Assembly: GCF_050908995.1 (NCBI RefSeq) | Contig: NC_135122.1 | Location: 14,610,501 to 14,674,500 of the forward strand | Direction of reading: 5' to 3' | DNA: 64,000 nt | From: Andrena cerasifolii | Taxonomy: Eukaryota > Arthropoda > Insecta > Hymenoptera > Andrenidae | In this document: positions 42,552 to 55,100 of the stretch, in pieces | How the letters are laid out: each line of letters opens with the position of its first letter | Position numbering within the stretch: position 1 is the stretch's first letter | The notes under the pieces: model-generated | What the model saw: only the letters and a program-made list of their open reading frames with translations | What the model was told of the DNA's origin: nothing | Databases searched by the model: none | Position numbers and translations under genes: made by a program

Positions 42552-45500
42552 ATGTGGTCGTCACAAGGTAACAACTCGAACACGAATTCCTCGTCGAATG
42601 AGAAAAATCTGCGTACACTGGGTATGACGTCTGCTATCAGTGTAGCAGAGCCGAAACCCAGCGATCTTAGCAGGACAAACGAGTTGAAGGAAGCATTGAA
42701 ACCTTATAATGTATTTGAGTCCGAGGAAGAACTGAATCATAGAATGGAAATTTTAAGGTATTTTCGTGTGTACAGTTATAACGTGATATAAGTACGTAGC
42801 ACTTTCATGTATTTACTATATTAATCGTTGCATCCAAACAGCAAATTAAACACGCTGGTGAAACAGTGGATACGGGACACAAGTATTGCCAGAAATATGC
42901 CACCTAATGTTGCTGAACAAGTCGGCGGTAAAATATATACTTTCGGTTCATATAGGTTAGGGGTACATCACAAAGGCGCTGATATAGATGCCCTATGTGT
43001 TGTACCACGTCATATCTATAGGTCGGATTATTTTTCATCGTTCTTTGAATTACTCAAAATGCAAGAAGAAGTTACAGACTTGAGGGTATGTATTTCGCAT
43101 AGTAATGAATAGTAGTAACGACTAATAGGTCATTTAATATCAGTTTCTTTTCAAATAGCACTTGCACAGTAAGTACTTGCAATTTATAATTAGGCTAATT
43201 ATTGGTTTAACGAAACGTGTAAGATTCTATAGCGAAGGCATCGTCAACGAGCCTTATATATAAAGGTCGCTTACTTTGATCAAAGATTTACGGCCGCCTT
43301 GATGTATTATTTAATATCTTTCAGGCAGTGGAGGAAGCATTTGTACCAGTTATAAAAATGAATTTTGATGGCATCGAAATCGATATGCTATTTGCGAAAC
43401 TAGCTCTTAAAGAAATTCCCGATTCAATGGTTAGTAAATTGTCCGCGGATAATATCACTGAGGTGTAAGCTCCATTCTACGTATGATATTCAACAAATTT
43501 TACTTGCAGGATCTTAAGGATGACATGCTTCTGAAAAATCTCGATCAGAAATGCGTGAGAAGCCTTAATGGTTGCAGAGTAACAGACGAAATACTGCGCT
43601 TAGTACCTAATATAGAAAATTTTAGGTTGGCACTTAGAGCTATCAAATTATGGGCAAAGCGTAAGATCGTTTAATTGTTCTCGATTTTTATACTCTATAA
43701 GGTCAAACGTATGTTCGTTATGTCTCACTATCAATTTGTTATTTTTAGGTCACGGCATATATAGCAATGTGCTGGGTTACTTAGGCGGCGTATCTTGGGC
43801 AATGTTGGTCGCGAGAACGTGTCAACTTTATCCAAATGCTGTTGCAGCAACACTAATAGAAAAATTTTTCCTTGTATTTTCTCAGTGGAAATGGCCACAG
43901 CCAGTCCTCCTAAAGCAGCCCGATAACGTTAATCTCGGTTTTCCCGTTTGGGATCCAAGAGTAAAGATTTCTTTTATTCGTACATGGATTTCATTAGATC
44001 CCATTTTATAAAAGCTTCTTACTAAACCGCATGTTTTTAGGTAAATATATCAGACAGATATCATTTGATGCCAATAATCACGCCAGCGTATCCTCAACAA
44101 AATTCAACATTCAATGTATCAGTTTCAACAAGAACCATTATGCAGGAAGCATTTGAAACTGGACTGTCGACAACGGAAGAGATCATCATGGGAAAAGCAA
44201 CGTGGGACAAGTTGTTCGACCCACCGAACTTCTTTGGCAAATACAAGCATTACATTGTATTACTGGCCAGGAGTTTAACAGCGGAAGATCAGCTGGAATG
44301 GTGTGGCCTTGTTGAGTCGAAAATACGACACTTGATAGGTAAACCACTGAATACAACAATAAATATATTCTTCACGGATATTATCGAAATTTGTTTACGA
44401 ATATCTTGTAAATTTATCGATCGCATCAGGATTTTTAGATAGTATCAATAACGAAGTATCGCCTACCTTTGGTATTAGTTGTGTCACGTTGTGTTTGTTC
44501 CAGTTAAATGACAGTAGATTAAAACAAATTGCGCTTTATCGAAATGTAAATTTGTCAAGAATCACACGTAGGTCCTCGGATAAATGTATGAATCTTTCGC
44601 AGGAGTAAGCGGCAGTTGTAAATCAATGAATTGCACGAAATTTCTGCCTTAATCTGTGTCTTGACCTCTAATCATCAAACTTTGTATTTGAACAATAATC
44701 TGCTCGTATTGCAATGCTAATAATCCGCGGGTGCCAAAATGGCAAAATCCTAACTCTTAAAAACAGGTACACTGGAAAGGAATCCCCACATTACACTGGC
44801 GCACGTGAACCCGGAGGCTTTCCCACCGTTAGAACCAGAGCCGGAGGGGCACTGCTCCATGTGGTTCATCGGCTTGCTATTCGCCAAAAGCGAAAACTTG
44901 AATGTCGATCTGACGTACGATATAAAGTCCTTCGTGGAATCAAGTAAGTATACGGTGCATACGAATGAAACTGGCAGAATCCTACTGTTTCGTGAATATT
45001 TTAACCGTTCATGGAAAATTGCAGTTCAAAGGCAAGCCGAACAGCTGAGCATGTTGAAGGAGGGTATGTGGATAGAAGCCAAGCACGTGAAGAGAAAGGA
45101 CCTACACACATACGTTTCTCCCAGTTTGCTCAAACGAGAAAGAAAGGTTAGCTATAATCAAAATTACTGTCACAGGATCTTAAGACGGATACTAATGATC
45201 GACTATCGTTTGCTTCAGGTTTCTGGCAGCGTACATAAAAACGGAAACATTGCTGGGAACGGAAACACCGGCAGCGTCTCACCGCGGAACCAAGGGGATC
45301 CAGCGAGTAGGAAGAGATTATCGGATCAGAACCCGGACACGTGCGGAAAGAAGCGAAGGGTCATCGACGGCGAACAGCAAGCCACGCAGGTAGATATAAA
45401 AAAGAAAAAGACGACGACGGGTATGAAGATGTGATATGTGACTAACGTGCCCCGATATTTGTTCAGGGAGAAGATGGATCGTTAGTGGTCCAATCTTGTG

Positions 45501-45940
45501 GAGAAGACAGCAATTCCGGATTTAGCTTGGATGAATACAAACAAACATTGACAGCTACTAAGGATGTAAGAAATTGTACATATAATGAACAGTAATCAGC
45601 ATAGAACAGAATTAGGTAATTACATCTAAAGAAAGGAAAGTAGAGCATAGTAAATCAATATTGGATTCGTTGGAGAAGAAATTCTTTCTTTTGTCAAAAA
45701 TCGGAATCGCGAGGTAAGGAGGGAAAGAGGAAGTAGTTACGTAGCATCTCATAATCCCATGTTTGATAGGGTTTTCTTGATTACGTAGGTGAGCGGGGAG
45801 GGGGAGGGGGGTGCGCAAATGTGCTGGGTTCTCTGATTTCTCGGATCCGAGGAAGCCTTAAATTTCTCCGTTACCGAAACTTACAGGAGGGGCCGACTGG
45901 TGCATCTACAGTAGCGCAGGAAGGATACGTTTGCACTTGA
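42552..45940 (+). CDS. hrg: canonical nuclear poly(A) polymerase
   Basis: It adds the poly(A) tail to cleaved pre-mRNAs in the nucleus. Spliced CDS: 42552-42757, 42842-43085, 43325-43429, 43510-43660, 43749-43960, 44041-44338, 44767-44943, 45025-45146, 45219-45389, 45467-45565, 45887-45940. All introns are GT-AG, phases are consistent, and the product is 612 aa. The nucleotidyltransferase motif FGSYRLGVHHKGADID places catalytic aspartates at residues 116 and 118, with the third at 170 in EIDMLFA. The central domain has GGVSWAMLVARTCQLYPNA and MPIITPAYPQQNSTFNVSVS. The RNA-binding-like domain contains VDLTYDIKSF and HVKRK. A bipartite nuclear signal RKRLSDQNPDTCGKKRR is at 536-552. Start chosen: MWSSQ after the acceptor at 42523; an upstream in-frame ATG (42486) precedes that acceptor. 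It is homologous to Drosophila hiiragi and vertebrate PAPOLA. The last two exons are less conserved and less certain than the core. Confidence 0.96.
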
Positions 45941-47014
45941 CCACTGCAGGATTACTACCTCACATCGATCCGCAGATGCTCCTCTGGGCCATCTAGACTG
46001 TAATCACTTGTCACGCAACCATCCACTGCCCACTGTAAGTCCCCCCGTTTCGTAAAAACAAAGCATCGTGATGCGTTGGGAGAAAGCTACCGGTTCAAGG
46101 AGTCGATCGATACACGATTGTGTGACAGACGTTCTGATTTTAGTATTTATAAACAGCATCAACAGTCAATGGGAACAATTACGCCGCGAGCTATTGATTG
46201 TGCCAGTGTCTGTGATGTTATTTTTTATTATAAACCGCGCGCAGCAACTTGGGGATTCATGATGGTCGAACGATTAGAGATAACGGGAACTTAAAAATCC
46301 ATCACTATCTGTAAGGTTAATGATTTTATTTTTATATTTCATTTTGTACATATCGCTTGTAATCATTTTTATTCAGGAAATTGTTGAAAAAGAAAAAAAA
46401 GGAAGGCACGGTGTCGGGTCTGGATAAAAACGGTTCGTGCTTATCGTGCTGATATGTGAATAGGCGACGATATTTCGTTTAGAACCTTATAATTAGAATA
46501 TTCGACTAAACCAAAAAAAAAAGGATGAAAAAAAAGACATGAAAGTTTCAATGTTATATGAAGGTGAAACGTATTCTTGTATAAAACGCATTTCTTTGAT
46601 GCGTAAGTAGATAAAAGTATAAAAAAAAAGAAGGTACGTTTAAGTTGTGTAAATAACTCATCTACTTTGTCACTCATGTGTCGGTGTAAATTGCAGAAAA
46701 CGATCTGCCTTTGAGTTTGAGAAAGTGTAATCGCATCATGGTAGTACGTTTTACTTGCTTCAGTTTAATTTAGAAACTATTTATCTAGCATTACTTAATA
46801 TTAATACTATTATTTATAATATCTATGCTAAACGAATACTTGAATATCAGTTGCTAAATGGAGCTCACTTTGTATGCATACGATATCGTTATATGTTCTC
46901 GTAATTCTAAGATTCTTTCTTTTTCTTTTCTTTTTTTTTTTCTTAGTTTTATATCGCATTCGTAACCAGTCAGTTAACGAACGATAAATCACCGACACTG
47001 GCATAAGAGATTCA

Positions 47015-47117
47015 ATGCTCCATTTACAGAAAGACCAAAAAAAAATAGGAGACCGTCAAATATAGCATAGGTTCGATTAAATCGGGGTTACTTATAAACG
47101 GTCTGTAAATGGAACAT
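47015..47117. repeat. inverted repeat around a ~70-base loop
   Basis: ATGCTCCATTTACAGA at 47015-47030 pairs with TCTGTAAATGGAACAT at 47102-47117 with a single mismatch. If transcribed in the poly(A) polymerase 3' UTR it would form a 16-bp stem. It could also be a short MITE remnant. Confidence 0.6.
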
Positions 47118-47341
47118 GCTAAGCAAGCCATTGACTATCTTGTTGACGATCGTATTACGTAAAATGAGTTTCGTACGGAGTCGCTATTTAGTTTTTATTC
47201 ACAGAAACGAACGTTATAGATTTAACGATGCAACAAGGGACTGGCATCTGGATTATTCAAACCATCTATCACCTGTTTGGTGAGTCTTTTCAGGTGTTCG
47301 ACTGCCTTCAGTCCCCCCCCCCCCCTTCAGTTCTACACAGT

Positions 47342-47356
47342 TCTCTCTCTCTCTCT
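47342..47356. repeat. CT microsatellite
   Basis: About seven CT units just downstream of a ten-to-eleven C run. Simple repeat, no function suggested. Confidence 0.85.
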
Positions 47357-50300
47357 ATCCTTGGTCCTGGCCCCTTATCGTACCAAAACCCTTTCTCCCT
47401 TATCGAATTATCGAATTATCTTTCTGTGTTAAAGGCATGTCGGTTGTCGAACGTTACGAGGTATTTGATGTTCACTCTTTAGTATGCGTGTCGGCAACGA
47501 ACGATACGTTAGAATGTCTAATGATTATCGTACTCGAGAGACTAAGTATTTGCAGGGTAGGCTTCACAAAGTCAAGCACCGTATACGAACACAATTTTTG
47601 TACATGTACAAAACATCGAGATCTAATCATCCACATAGTCCTATTCTCATCCCATGTCTTAAAACTATTATCGTTATTCTTCGGTACATCTCACACAATG
47701 TACAGTGCTCTGCGAATACTGTAGTTGATTCTATTATCAGTGGTTAGGGACCATTTCGTTGATTGTATATACTCGCCGTATTCTTTGGATAGTAGTTTCT
47801 TCTCCGCAACTTTCTCGATCTTGTTCGTATCGTTGCGTCGATACACAACTCTGTGTTCTTATTTTGCGGCAGTCACAGTGTGCAGTAAAAGATGAGTACA
47901 TAGGACGCTGGTATAATCGAAAGAAGTAGTAAATTATTGCTTTATTCGTGTTGCATTCTGTTATTTCGTTACAATAGCAGGGAAGACTGTAACTTCGGTT
48001 CGCGAAATACGAACAATACTTACAGATGAATGAAACGGGCGTTTTTTTATCGCCGAGGTCGTTTAATTTCGCATTCTTGAGCCTTGAAATAAATGATTTT
48101 CTTCTGTATGAAAGATTCGTGATTGAAATTCCACGATCGTTTATTATGCTCACCGTTACAGAGAATATCATTTATCCTGTGCCTCGATTAGATCGTTTTA
48201 TCCAGTTTTGTACACCATTTGTACTCTAATTTATTAATATTCATCTAAACGTCAAATTGGCGGCTCGGTACAAATATTTTCCCATCGTGCAATAAATTTA
48301 ACATTCATTTACTATCGATGAGAAAGATATCGCGAGGGTTAGAACAAGTTCCAGAAAATCTGGGCACAGTTCAGCAAATCATACGCGAGAGAACCAGTTC
48401 AAAAGGATAAAGAACGACCTCGTTATCGTGCAATACGTGATTTTTTAAAAAAAATATGATCGAAGAATCCTTTCGTTGGAAAGGGGAAAGTTGCGATGAT
48501 GTAGGACCATTTTATTTCCAAAAATGAGCGTCTCGTGGGGCCGAGCACGTTCACGAATGAATTATGTTTCAAGGGAGTTACGTGTCAACGAATTCTAAGT
48601 ATGATTTACGTTTTTTCCTCAACAGAATCGTGCCTTTGATTTGAAACTTTTCCATTCACGGCGAGCCGACGTTCGGGCGTGAAAATGAAAATTGTCCGAG
48701 GTTTCTTTAATAATTTCTACGGCATAATAAAGTCGCAGGGCTCGATGGCTCATGTTCTTCGCTTTGAACATTCACCGCCAATCATTCTCAGAGTTTCGCG
48801 AGAATTGTAGAATTCACAAGAACACTCCTCCTTCATTGCCTTCATCATTTTATTACTATTATTTTCCTCGCCCATATTAATATTACTATTAATACTGTAG
48901 TCACATTATACCCCCGTATAATTTACTCATTATTATAGTTACAATAATAATATCGTTAACAGTATCACCAGTATCGTTTTTATTGTTCCATCTCCCAACA
49001 CTAAAGTAACACGTGCGTGAGAAACGAAGTGGAAAACGAGGCGAAAGGATGCACGGCCAATATCGTGTCATTTCATAATCACACATTACCACGCATAGGG
49101 AAGGAACAATAAACAGTGAACATCAAGACTACCCTCGCGCGCAATGCACCACGTTCTCTCGTTAATTTAAAGCGAAATAAAAAAAATTTTAAGAAAATGG
49201 GATCGTGCACCCGAAGTCCACCCACGTTGCTCTGGAAAGCATCGGGCAGACATGTCTCTATCACATTTTTATCTCCTCCATCCGTTCTCGGGAACGTCGC
49301 ATCGTTCTTTTTTGTCGGCACGACGTTCCCGAGCCGCCGACGAACGGTGAAAGAAAGGCCCCCCGAAAAGGGGAGAAACGAAACGGTGAATATCGCGTTG
49401 TAACACACACACACCCTCTCTTGTGTAATAAAGACGAAGCAACTAAGCAACAACCCAAAAAAAATTGAAAAAAAAACGCGAAAAAGTGCTGAAGGCAAGG
49501 CAAGTCTGTAATTTAGAGACGAGTGGTTTCGGGAGAGTGCCTACGAAGAACAGTCTCGGTGTTTCGGACGCTCTCGCGAAATCGGCGGGCTCGATCGGTG
49601 CCGGTCACCTAGAATTCTTGTCGAACAATGTCCTGTACCATAATCTCCCTCGAGTAAGGCGCGAGAAGATCTCGAAAAAGAACGTACGAGACCGAGATAG
49701 CGGGCCACGGACCTCGCTTCCATGCAGCCACGAATCGAACGCACCCCTACACACCACAGAAATCGCACGCTCGCTTCCGTGCGGGCGGGCGCAACAAGCA
49801 TGCATATTCATACACACGGGAGACAGCGTACGCGGCACACGAGACGCACGATTTTATATCGGAGCAGACGGAGGTGCCGCGAATGCATCGAGGCTGCGTG
49901 TTAACATGTGAACGTGAGTCATTTGTCTGAATGAAAATAAACGGCCATCGAATACATCACCGTGTGTTTATGTGCTTGTTAACAGCATACGAGCGTCGCG
50001 ACGCACCGAACGGTCCCAGTGCACGCGCTACTACATGGTATGGGCTTGATTTTTGGACGCGGTCGTGGCCTGGCGAACGAATCAGTGTGACGAGGTGGAG
50101 GGTCGTTTAAGGTTTTTCGGTTTGAAGAAGAATCCGGCGGATTTCGGAGACATGTACACGACTTTGGAAGAATAGAGGCGATACAGTAACGCTAATGAAA
50201 TGATCGCGGCCAACGAAGATGATCGAGAATTTCGGATTGGATATTATAATTTTAATAAGCTTCCGAGACCTCAGCCATCATCGTGGCCAAAGTACAGCTT

Positions 50301-50546
50301 CGACATGCTCAAAGATTCCTTTCAAAACTGCACTGAGATGAATACTTAACAGTTCAGCGAGAAATCTTATCATGCAACTTTAGATTTGCTTCTCGTTCAA
50401 CGCGAGATTTCTTATGAGCTACCATAATCACAGGATAGCCACATCGAACAGTGGTTTCGTTGCTCGCGAACTTCTAGATTTTATTAGTAACGGCAGCTGA
50501 AAATTCACTCCATACCATCCTGCACCGGTGTTCGTTGTTCCATTTC

Positions 50547-50616
50547 TTAACACTTTACCAACCGGTAGCCTGTTGATACAGCTACCATTAACCGCTACCG
50601 GTCGGTGAAGTGTTAA
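50547..50616. mobile_element. 70-bp TTAA-bounded palindromic mini-element
   Basis: The left arm TTAACACTTTACCAACCGGT (50547 onward, ending GTAGC at 50569) matches the reverse complement of the right arm (50594-50616) at 21 of 23 positions, with a 24-base loop. Both ends carry TTAA, the target of piggyBac-type elements, so it may be a very short piggyBac-like MITE or a remnant. It could also simply be a hairpin. Confidence 0.5.
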
Positions 50617-51007
50617 CCATGCTCTGGACATCGTATATCTCGCGCGGAGAACACGAGTTGGAAGCCTCTAGCAATCAGCGTGTCCCTTCGTTCGTCATAC
50701 GGGGGTTCACGATGATGCGCGGTGTTGCTTAAGTTCCTTTCAACGGAAGTACACTCTGTGCAGGGTGCATCCGAGCGCAAGGACCGTGCGACGATCGGTG
50801 CATCGCGAATCGGTGTATGCTACCGTTAGCTGTAATCACTCCATTCGTAGGATCGGGTTCGTCGTAAAGAGATAACGACGGCAGGGTCCGCGTGCTTCGA
50901 CGTTTGCAGTAGGGACGATTTTTTTTCTTTTTTCTTTACCGAAAAAGCACGAGTTGTACGCATAATTTGTATCCTCCCCCGGCAGCTGTACATTCTGTAT
51001 CTTTCTT

Positions 51008-51023
51008 GAATAAACCGAAATAA
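51008..51023 (+). terminator. tandem AATAAA poly(A) signals
   Basis: Two AATAAA hexamers (51008-51013 and 51018-51023) are followed by a T-rich stretch (TTTCTCTTTTAATTCCTTC). This is a plausible 3' end for a plus-strand transcript, possibly the longest 3' UTR form of the poly(A) polymerase. The distance of 5 kb from the stop makes the link uncertain. Confidence 0.3.
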
Positions 51024-51277
51024 ATTTCTCTTTTAATTCCTTCAGCCAAAAGGTGTCTGACTGTTGGCGACGTCTCGGCGGAATGGCACGCTGCTTTTAA
51101 GGGCGCGCGTGGTTCTCTCGAGCGTTAAGTACCGTTGTTTTAGGAGGTGTTCGTTTTCCAGGGGTAGTTCTCGTGAACAAAACTGTAGGAGCTGGGAAAT
51201 ACAGGCTCTGGATACTACAATTTTGTTTGCAAGAAGTATGCGAAAAGCCTGGGAAACACAGACCCAGACCCCCTGAA

Positions 51278-51521
51278 TAGGGATTGCAAAATTACCGAAT
51301 TTTTCAATTACCGGTAATTCGGTAAAATTTTTAATCAAAACCGGTTTACCGATAATTTGAAGTGTTTTTTTTTTTACTGATAACGTAGTAGATGCCGATG
51401 GAATTAATGAACGCATATATGCGCTATATTGCTATATGTAATTTATCGAATTACCGGTAAAAATATTAGGGTATTTCTCGCGATTTACCGGGAAACTGGT
51501 TTACCGGTATTGCAATCCCTA
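51278..51521. mobile_element. hAT-type MITE with perfect 8-bp target duplication
   Basis: The ends are TAGGGATTGCAA (51278-51289) and its exact reverse complement (51510-51521). The flanks carry identical CCCCTGAA copies at 51270-51277 and 51522-51529. The 244-bp interior is full of ACCGGTAA/TTACCGGT palindromes and encodes nothing. The 8-bp duplication places it with hAT elements. It lies between the poly(A) polymerase and odorant receptor genes. Confidence 0.9.
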
Positions 51522-52149
51522 CCCCTGAAGTTGTGGTGCTTATTGTACTTAATAGAATATGGTTTGAAGTGGATCGAGATCTTGGTGATTCTTGTCATTC
51601 TGCCCTGTCGTCGTCGATATTTGTTCTTTCCTTCTGAACCTCCCACTGTTCAGTTAGATCTGCGATCAAGTTGGAGATTGATTGTGCACTTAGCAGAGCA
51701 TTCGATGATAAATTGGAATGTGTTTGCAGATGCAGCCGAGGCAGTAAAGTTGAGGGTTGAAATGAATTTCTGAGAATGCAGAAGAAAGTGTTGAATTGTG
51801 TGGTAAGTTGGCGAAGGTCTGAACGATTGCACTGGTTCTTATCATATTACGCTGGGCACGGTTAGAAGAACTAGTGGATGAATGGTGAATAAATATTAAA
51901 AAATTGAACGAGTGATAGTTCGATACTGACATCCTACATTCGAATTTGCAATCGAAGAAGAATTGTGAATATTTTATCGTACGTTTAACTCTAGCATTAA
52001 ATAACTAAAGATGACTTGTAACATTTCAGTGCATGCACTGATTTAGTAAACCTTAATTATTTTAGTAACGCTCTTCTTACAATGTCTTTAATTATCAGTA
52101 ACAATTCGTATCATAAATGACCCCGCCTTTATCGAGTTACTATAAGTAT

Positions 52150-55100
52150 TTAAATAACACTGTTCAGAACAGAAAGGTACGCCATCGATGCTTTCATAAT
52201 CTAGAACAAAATAGATGCGTTGAAAATCTTGTTAGATTGTAACTTAATATGCCGTGCAAGAGCTCGGTCGTGTTAAAAGACTGAAACGTTAGAACTCACA
52301 GTGCCGAATGTTTCTAACGAAAACACGTAGAACTTGCCCGCTGTTAGGCATAATGGTTTCTGAGAACGAAGGATGCAGAACATTAATGACCGTACATATT
52401 CGCCTGGTAAATCGTACCAGTTAATGAAGTAACAAGCCATCTGCATCTCGCTGCTCTGAAAATAATCACAAGTTGCAGTGTTGGTGAGCGTTAAATTTTT
52501 AGCACAACTGCAGTACGTGTTATCATAAATTTTTCAGCTTCTGAATGCTAGTAATACTACTACTAACGTCACAGCAGAATCTTTACGATTTAATGAGCTC
52601 GTAATATTATTGGTTCGAAATTGTTCAATTACTCATATATTCTTTATATAAAAATTGGAGTTTTCTGTCTTTCTTCTTTTAGTTTTTCAGAACTCTTAAA
52701 AATTCGTACGTGGCTCTTGGGATATTTCAGTAGCGGAGTACTCGAAGCATTTTTCGCAGTTTAGTGTGAAAACTTTATTCTTGTAGATTTGTAACACAAT
52801 AAGTGCATTGATTGTACTACAAATTTAATTACCTCGTTGATCAGACACTCCCCCAGAAAACAGTAGCAGAACGCTAATAATATGACGGCGCAGGAGTAAA
52901 TTATAAAATGTATAGTGTTCATGTCTTCCCCAGAATCGGTCGTCTGTAAAGTAATCCTATTTTTAAGCTCTTCAAATATTTGAACCTGGTTTTGGAAACA
53001 CTGATAGTATCGGTATTACAATGTGCGAGACAACATTTCCCATTGATTAAGTAGAAGAATATGAATGAAAAGTCTGCGAGAACACACGAAGTGCTTCGCC
53101 ATATGAAGAAGCCGGGGCATTTGCTCATGTGTAACCAATATCATCGAACATCCATAGGAGCTTATCAGGTTACCGTAAGTAATTGGAAAACCACGATGCA
53201 CAAGGAAAATATCAACCCTAGCGTCTGCACGAACATAAGAGAGCTGAACGTTTCTGCCAAGGTAGTCGCCAATCTATAATTGAATCGACAATAATTATCT
53301 CGTTGCTTCGGTATTCTCTTACCAATAGGAAATATTCTAACACGCATAAAACAAACAGACTGCTATTAAATCAACAGATAAAAAGATCTTAATGAAACGG
53401 TGTGTGCAGGGCAGTCCTAGTGGGCATAGCACGTAGCTTATTTTAAGGGCCAGGAACAGTAGAATAGTGCAAACATATAGTAATACAGGGGTGACAAAAA
53501 ATAAATGCACTAAAATTAAAATCTTAGAGCATATAAATATGGAGGAAGCATGCAATCGGCGAAAATGTAGACGGCGGTAAAAAGAGAAAAATGTACATGG
53601 GGGACACCCTCTCTTTTTCTAGCGCCAGGGGCGACAGCGTTTTTTTTTTATGTTAGAAGAGGGTGTCCTCCACGTATATTTTTCTCTTTCTACCGCCGTC
53701 TACATTTTCGTCCATTGCATGTTTCCTCCATGCTTATATGCTCTAAGATTTAAATTGTCCGAAAAGAAAAATGTGGCAACGTATTTCAGAGATGATTGTT
53801 TTATTGGATTGCCTATATTGTATTCTTTATTATAAGCATAACTTCACGCTTCTATCTCGGGTCCTTTGTTTTTGACAAGATGTTTAAAGAATGTGCTCAG
53901 GTGCAAAGACCAGATTTTCCCGGATTTTATCACATCCGCAGAATGGCCACCTTACTCGCCGAATCTAAATCCGATGGACTACAGTGTATGATCGATTTTG
54001 GAGGCCGGAGTCTGTGCAAAGCCCCATAAAAGTTTAAAATCGCTGAAGGAATCTTCGCCGGGAACGGGAGAGAATTTGAATTTTCGGTTGAAGAGATGCG
54101 GCGCGTAGCAGAAAATTGTACCAAGCGTTTGAAGCATAGCCATTTATTATTATGTATATTTACTTTTTAAACTTATCCAGATTTACTAAAATTATAACCG
54201 AAACTAAATGCGCATATATTTTTTGTCACTATTTGTCAATGTTTGCTGTACGTCTTATTTATACAATGTGAGTGTTTGTCGATAGACGTGCCCACAGTAG
54301 GCAAAAGTTTCAATGCAGTCCTCTAGCAAGAAGTTATTTTCTGTTTCAAACGTCTTACCGCAAAAGTTCAATGTGTCGTTCAATGAGCATCCTCATTTTC
54401 GGATAATATTTTTGCGGCTCGGTGTCGATGTTTCTGATACGATGCGATAGGATTGAGAGCTGGCTACAGAGATGAAACGTTAACGTCACCAGAAGACTGT
54501 CCGCGCCAGTTGCGCCGATTGTCAGCAGCATGCTCGTCGGTATCAAGTAAACGCAGAACAAGGCGTATGTACGCATCTCTGTCACTTCGTACACCGAATT
54601 CACTCTCATTGGTAATTCGAAAGGGAGCGTACAGTTGTCGAATTCTGTGAATTAATGGAGAACAGTCAGGGGCGAAGGTGCAGCGGATCTTAGGACTTAC
54701 GATCAACTTATTTTCAAGTGCTTTATCCAGTCGTTTAAATTCGAAATGGACTGGGAACTTCAATGGCACGCGCTGAATCTCTCATTAAAGACTGAAATCT
54801 TTGTTTCTTAGAGACGTGACGGGACAATATAAACGGTTAAACTTTTTATCACTCTTTCCAGGAGAAGTCAGAAAAGGAAGTAACTCAACTGTTCCTTACA
54901 GTTGGGATTGAAAATAAAATATCAACTGCAATTCTGAATATCATCGTTTAAACTTATGAACACAGATTAGGAGAGACAGACAGCGGACAAACTTTAAGTG
55001 CAAAATAACATAATAGAACACCGTAGTATTTCGCGAATTCGTTATCAAAGAATTGAAATGATTTTTCTGGTATTCTAAGAACTTCTGTGTTTTATATGTT

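Larger units (their letters stand above)
45941..51269 (+). other. probable 3' UTR plus intergenic DNA
   Basis: Downstream of the poly(A) polymerase stop there is over 5 kb without a recognisable gene. AATAAA sites occur at 48088-48093, 48291-48296 and as a pair at 51008-51023, so the 3' UTR end is undecided. The region holds an inverted repeat at 47015-47117, a CT microsatellite near 47342-47356 preceded by poly-C, and an ATT-rich stretch at 48840-48960. ORFs such as 49465-49911 have no motifs and overlap others on the opposite strand. Confidence 0.4.
53491..54229 (+). mobile_element. decayed mariner-family transposon in odorant receptor intron 2
   Basis: Inverted termini GTGACAAAAAATAAATGCAC (53491-53510) and the complement of 54210-54229 match at 18 of 20 bases; the true ends lie a few bases further out. 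The 739-bp remnant keeps only the C-terminal part of a transposase (see separate entry), plus a large foldback at 53514-53755. It sits in the 1085-bp second intron of the receptor gene, on the opposite strand, and does not disturb the splice sites. Confidence 0.85.

Noticed and set aside
43430..43468. Longer poly(A) polymerase exon 3 ending near a GTGTAAG
   Set aside because: Using the GTTAGT donor at 43430 gives the same residue spacing as the vertebrate enzyme between IPDSM and DLKDD; the longer form inserts extra residues.
49465..49911. 148-codon plus-strand ORF downstream of the poly(A) polymerase
   Set aside because: Several antisense ORFs overlap, no motif, most likely UTR or intergenic sequence.
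54695..54769. Possible extra odorant receptor exon (RVPLKFPVHFEFKR...)
   Set aside because: It has acceptor- and donor-like sites, but inserting it between exons 1 and 2 shifts the frame of the well-supported exon 2; direct joining of exon 1 to 54644 keeps frame and gives a normal-length receptor.
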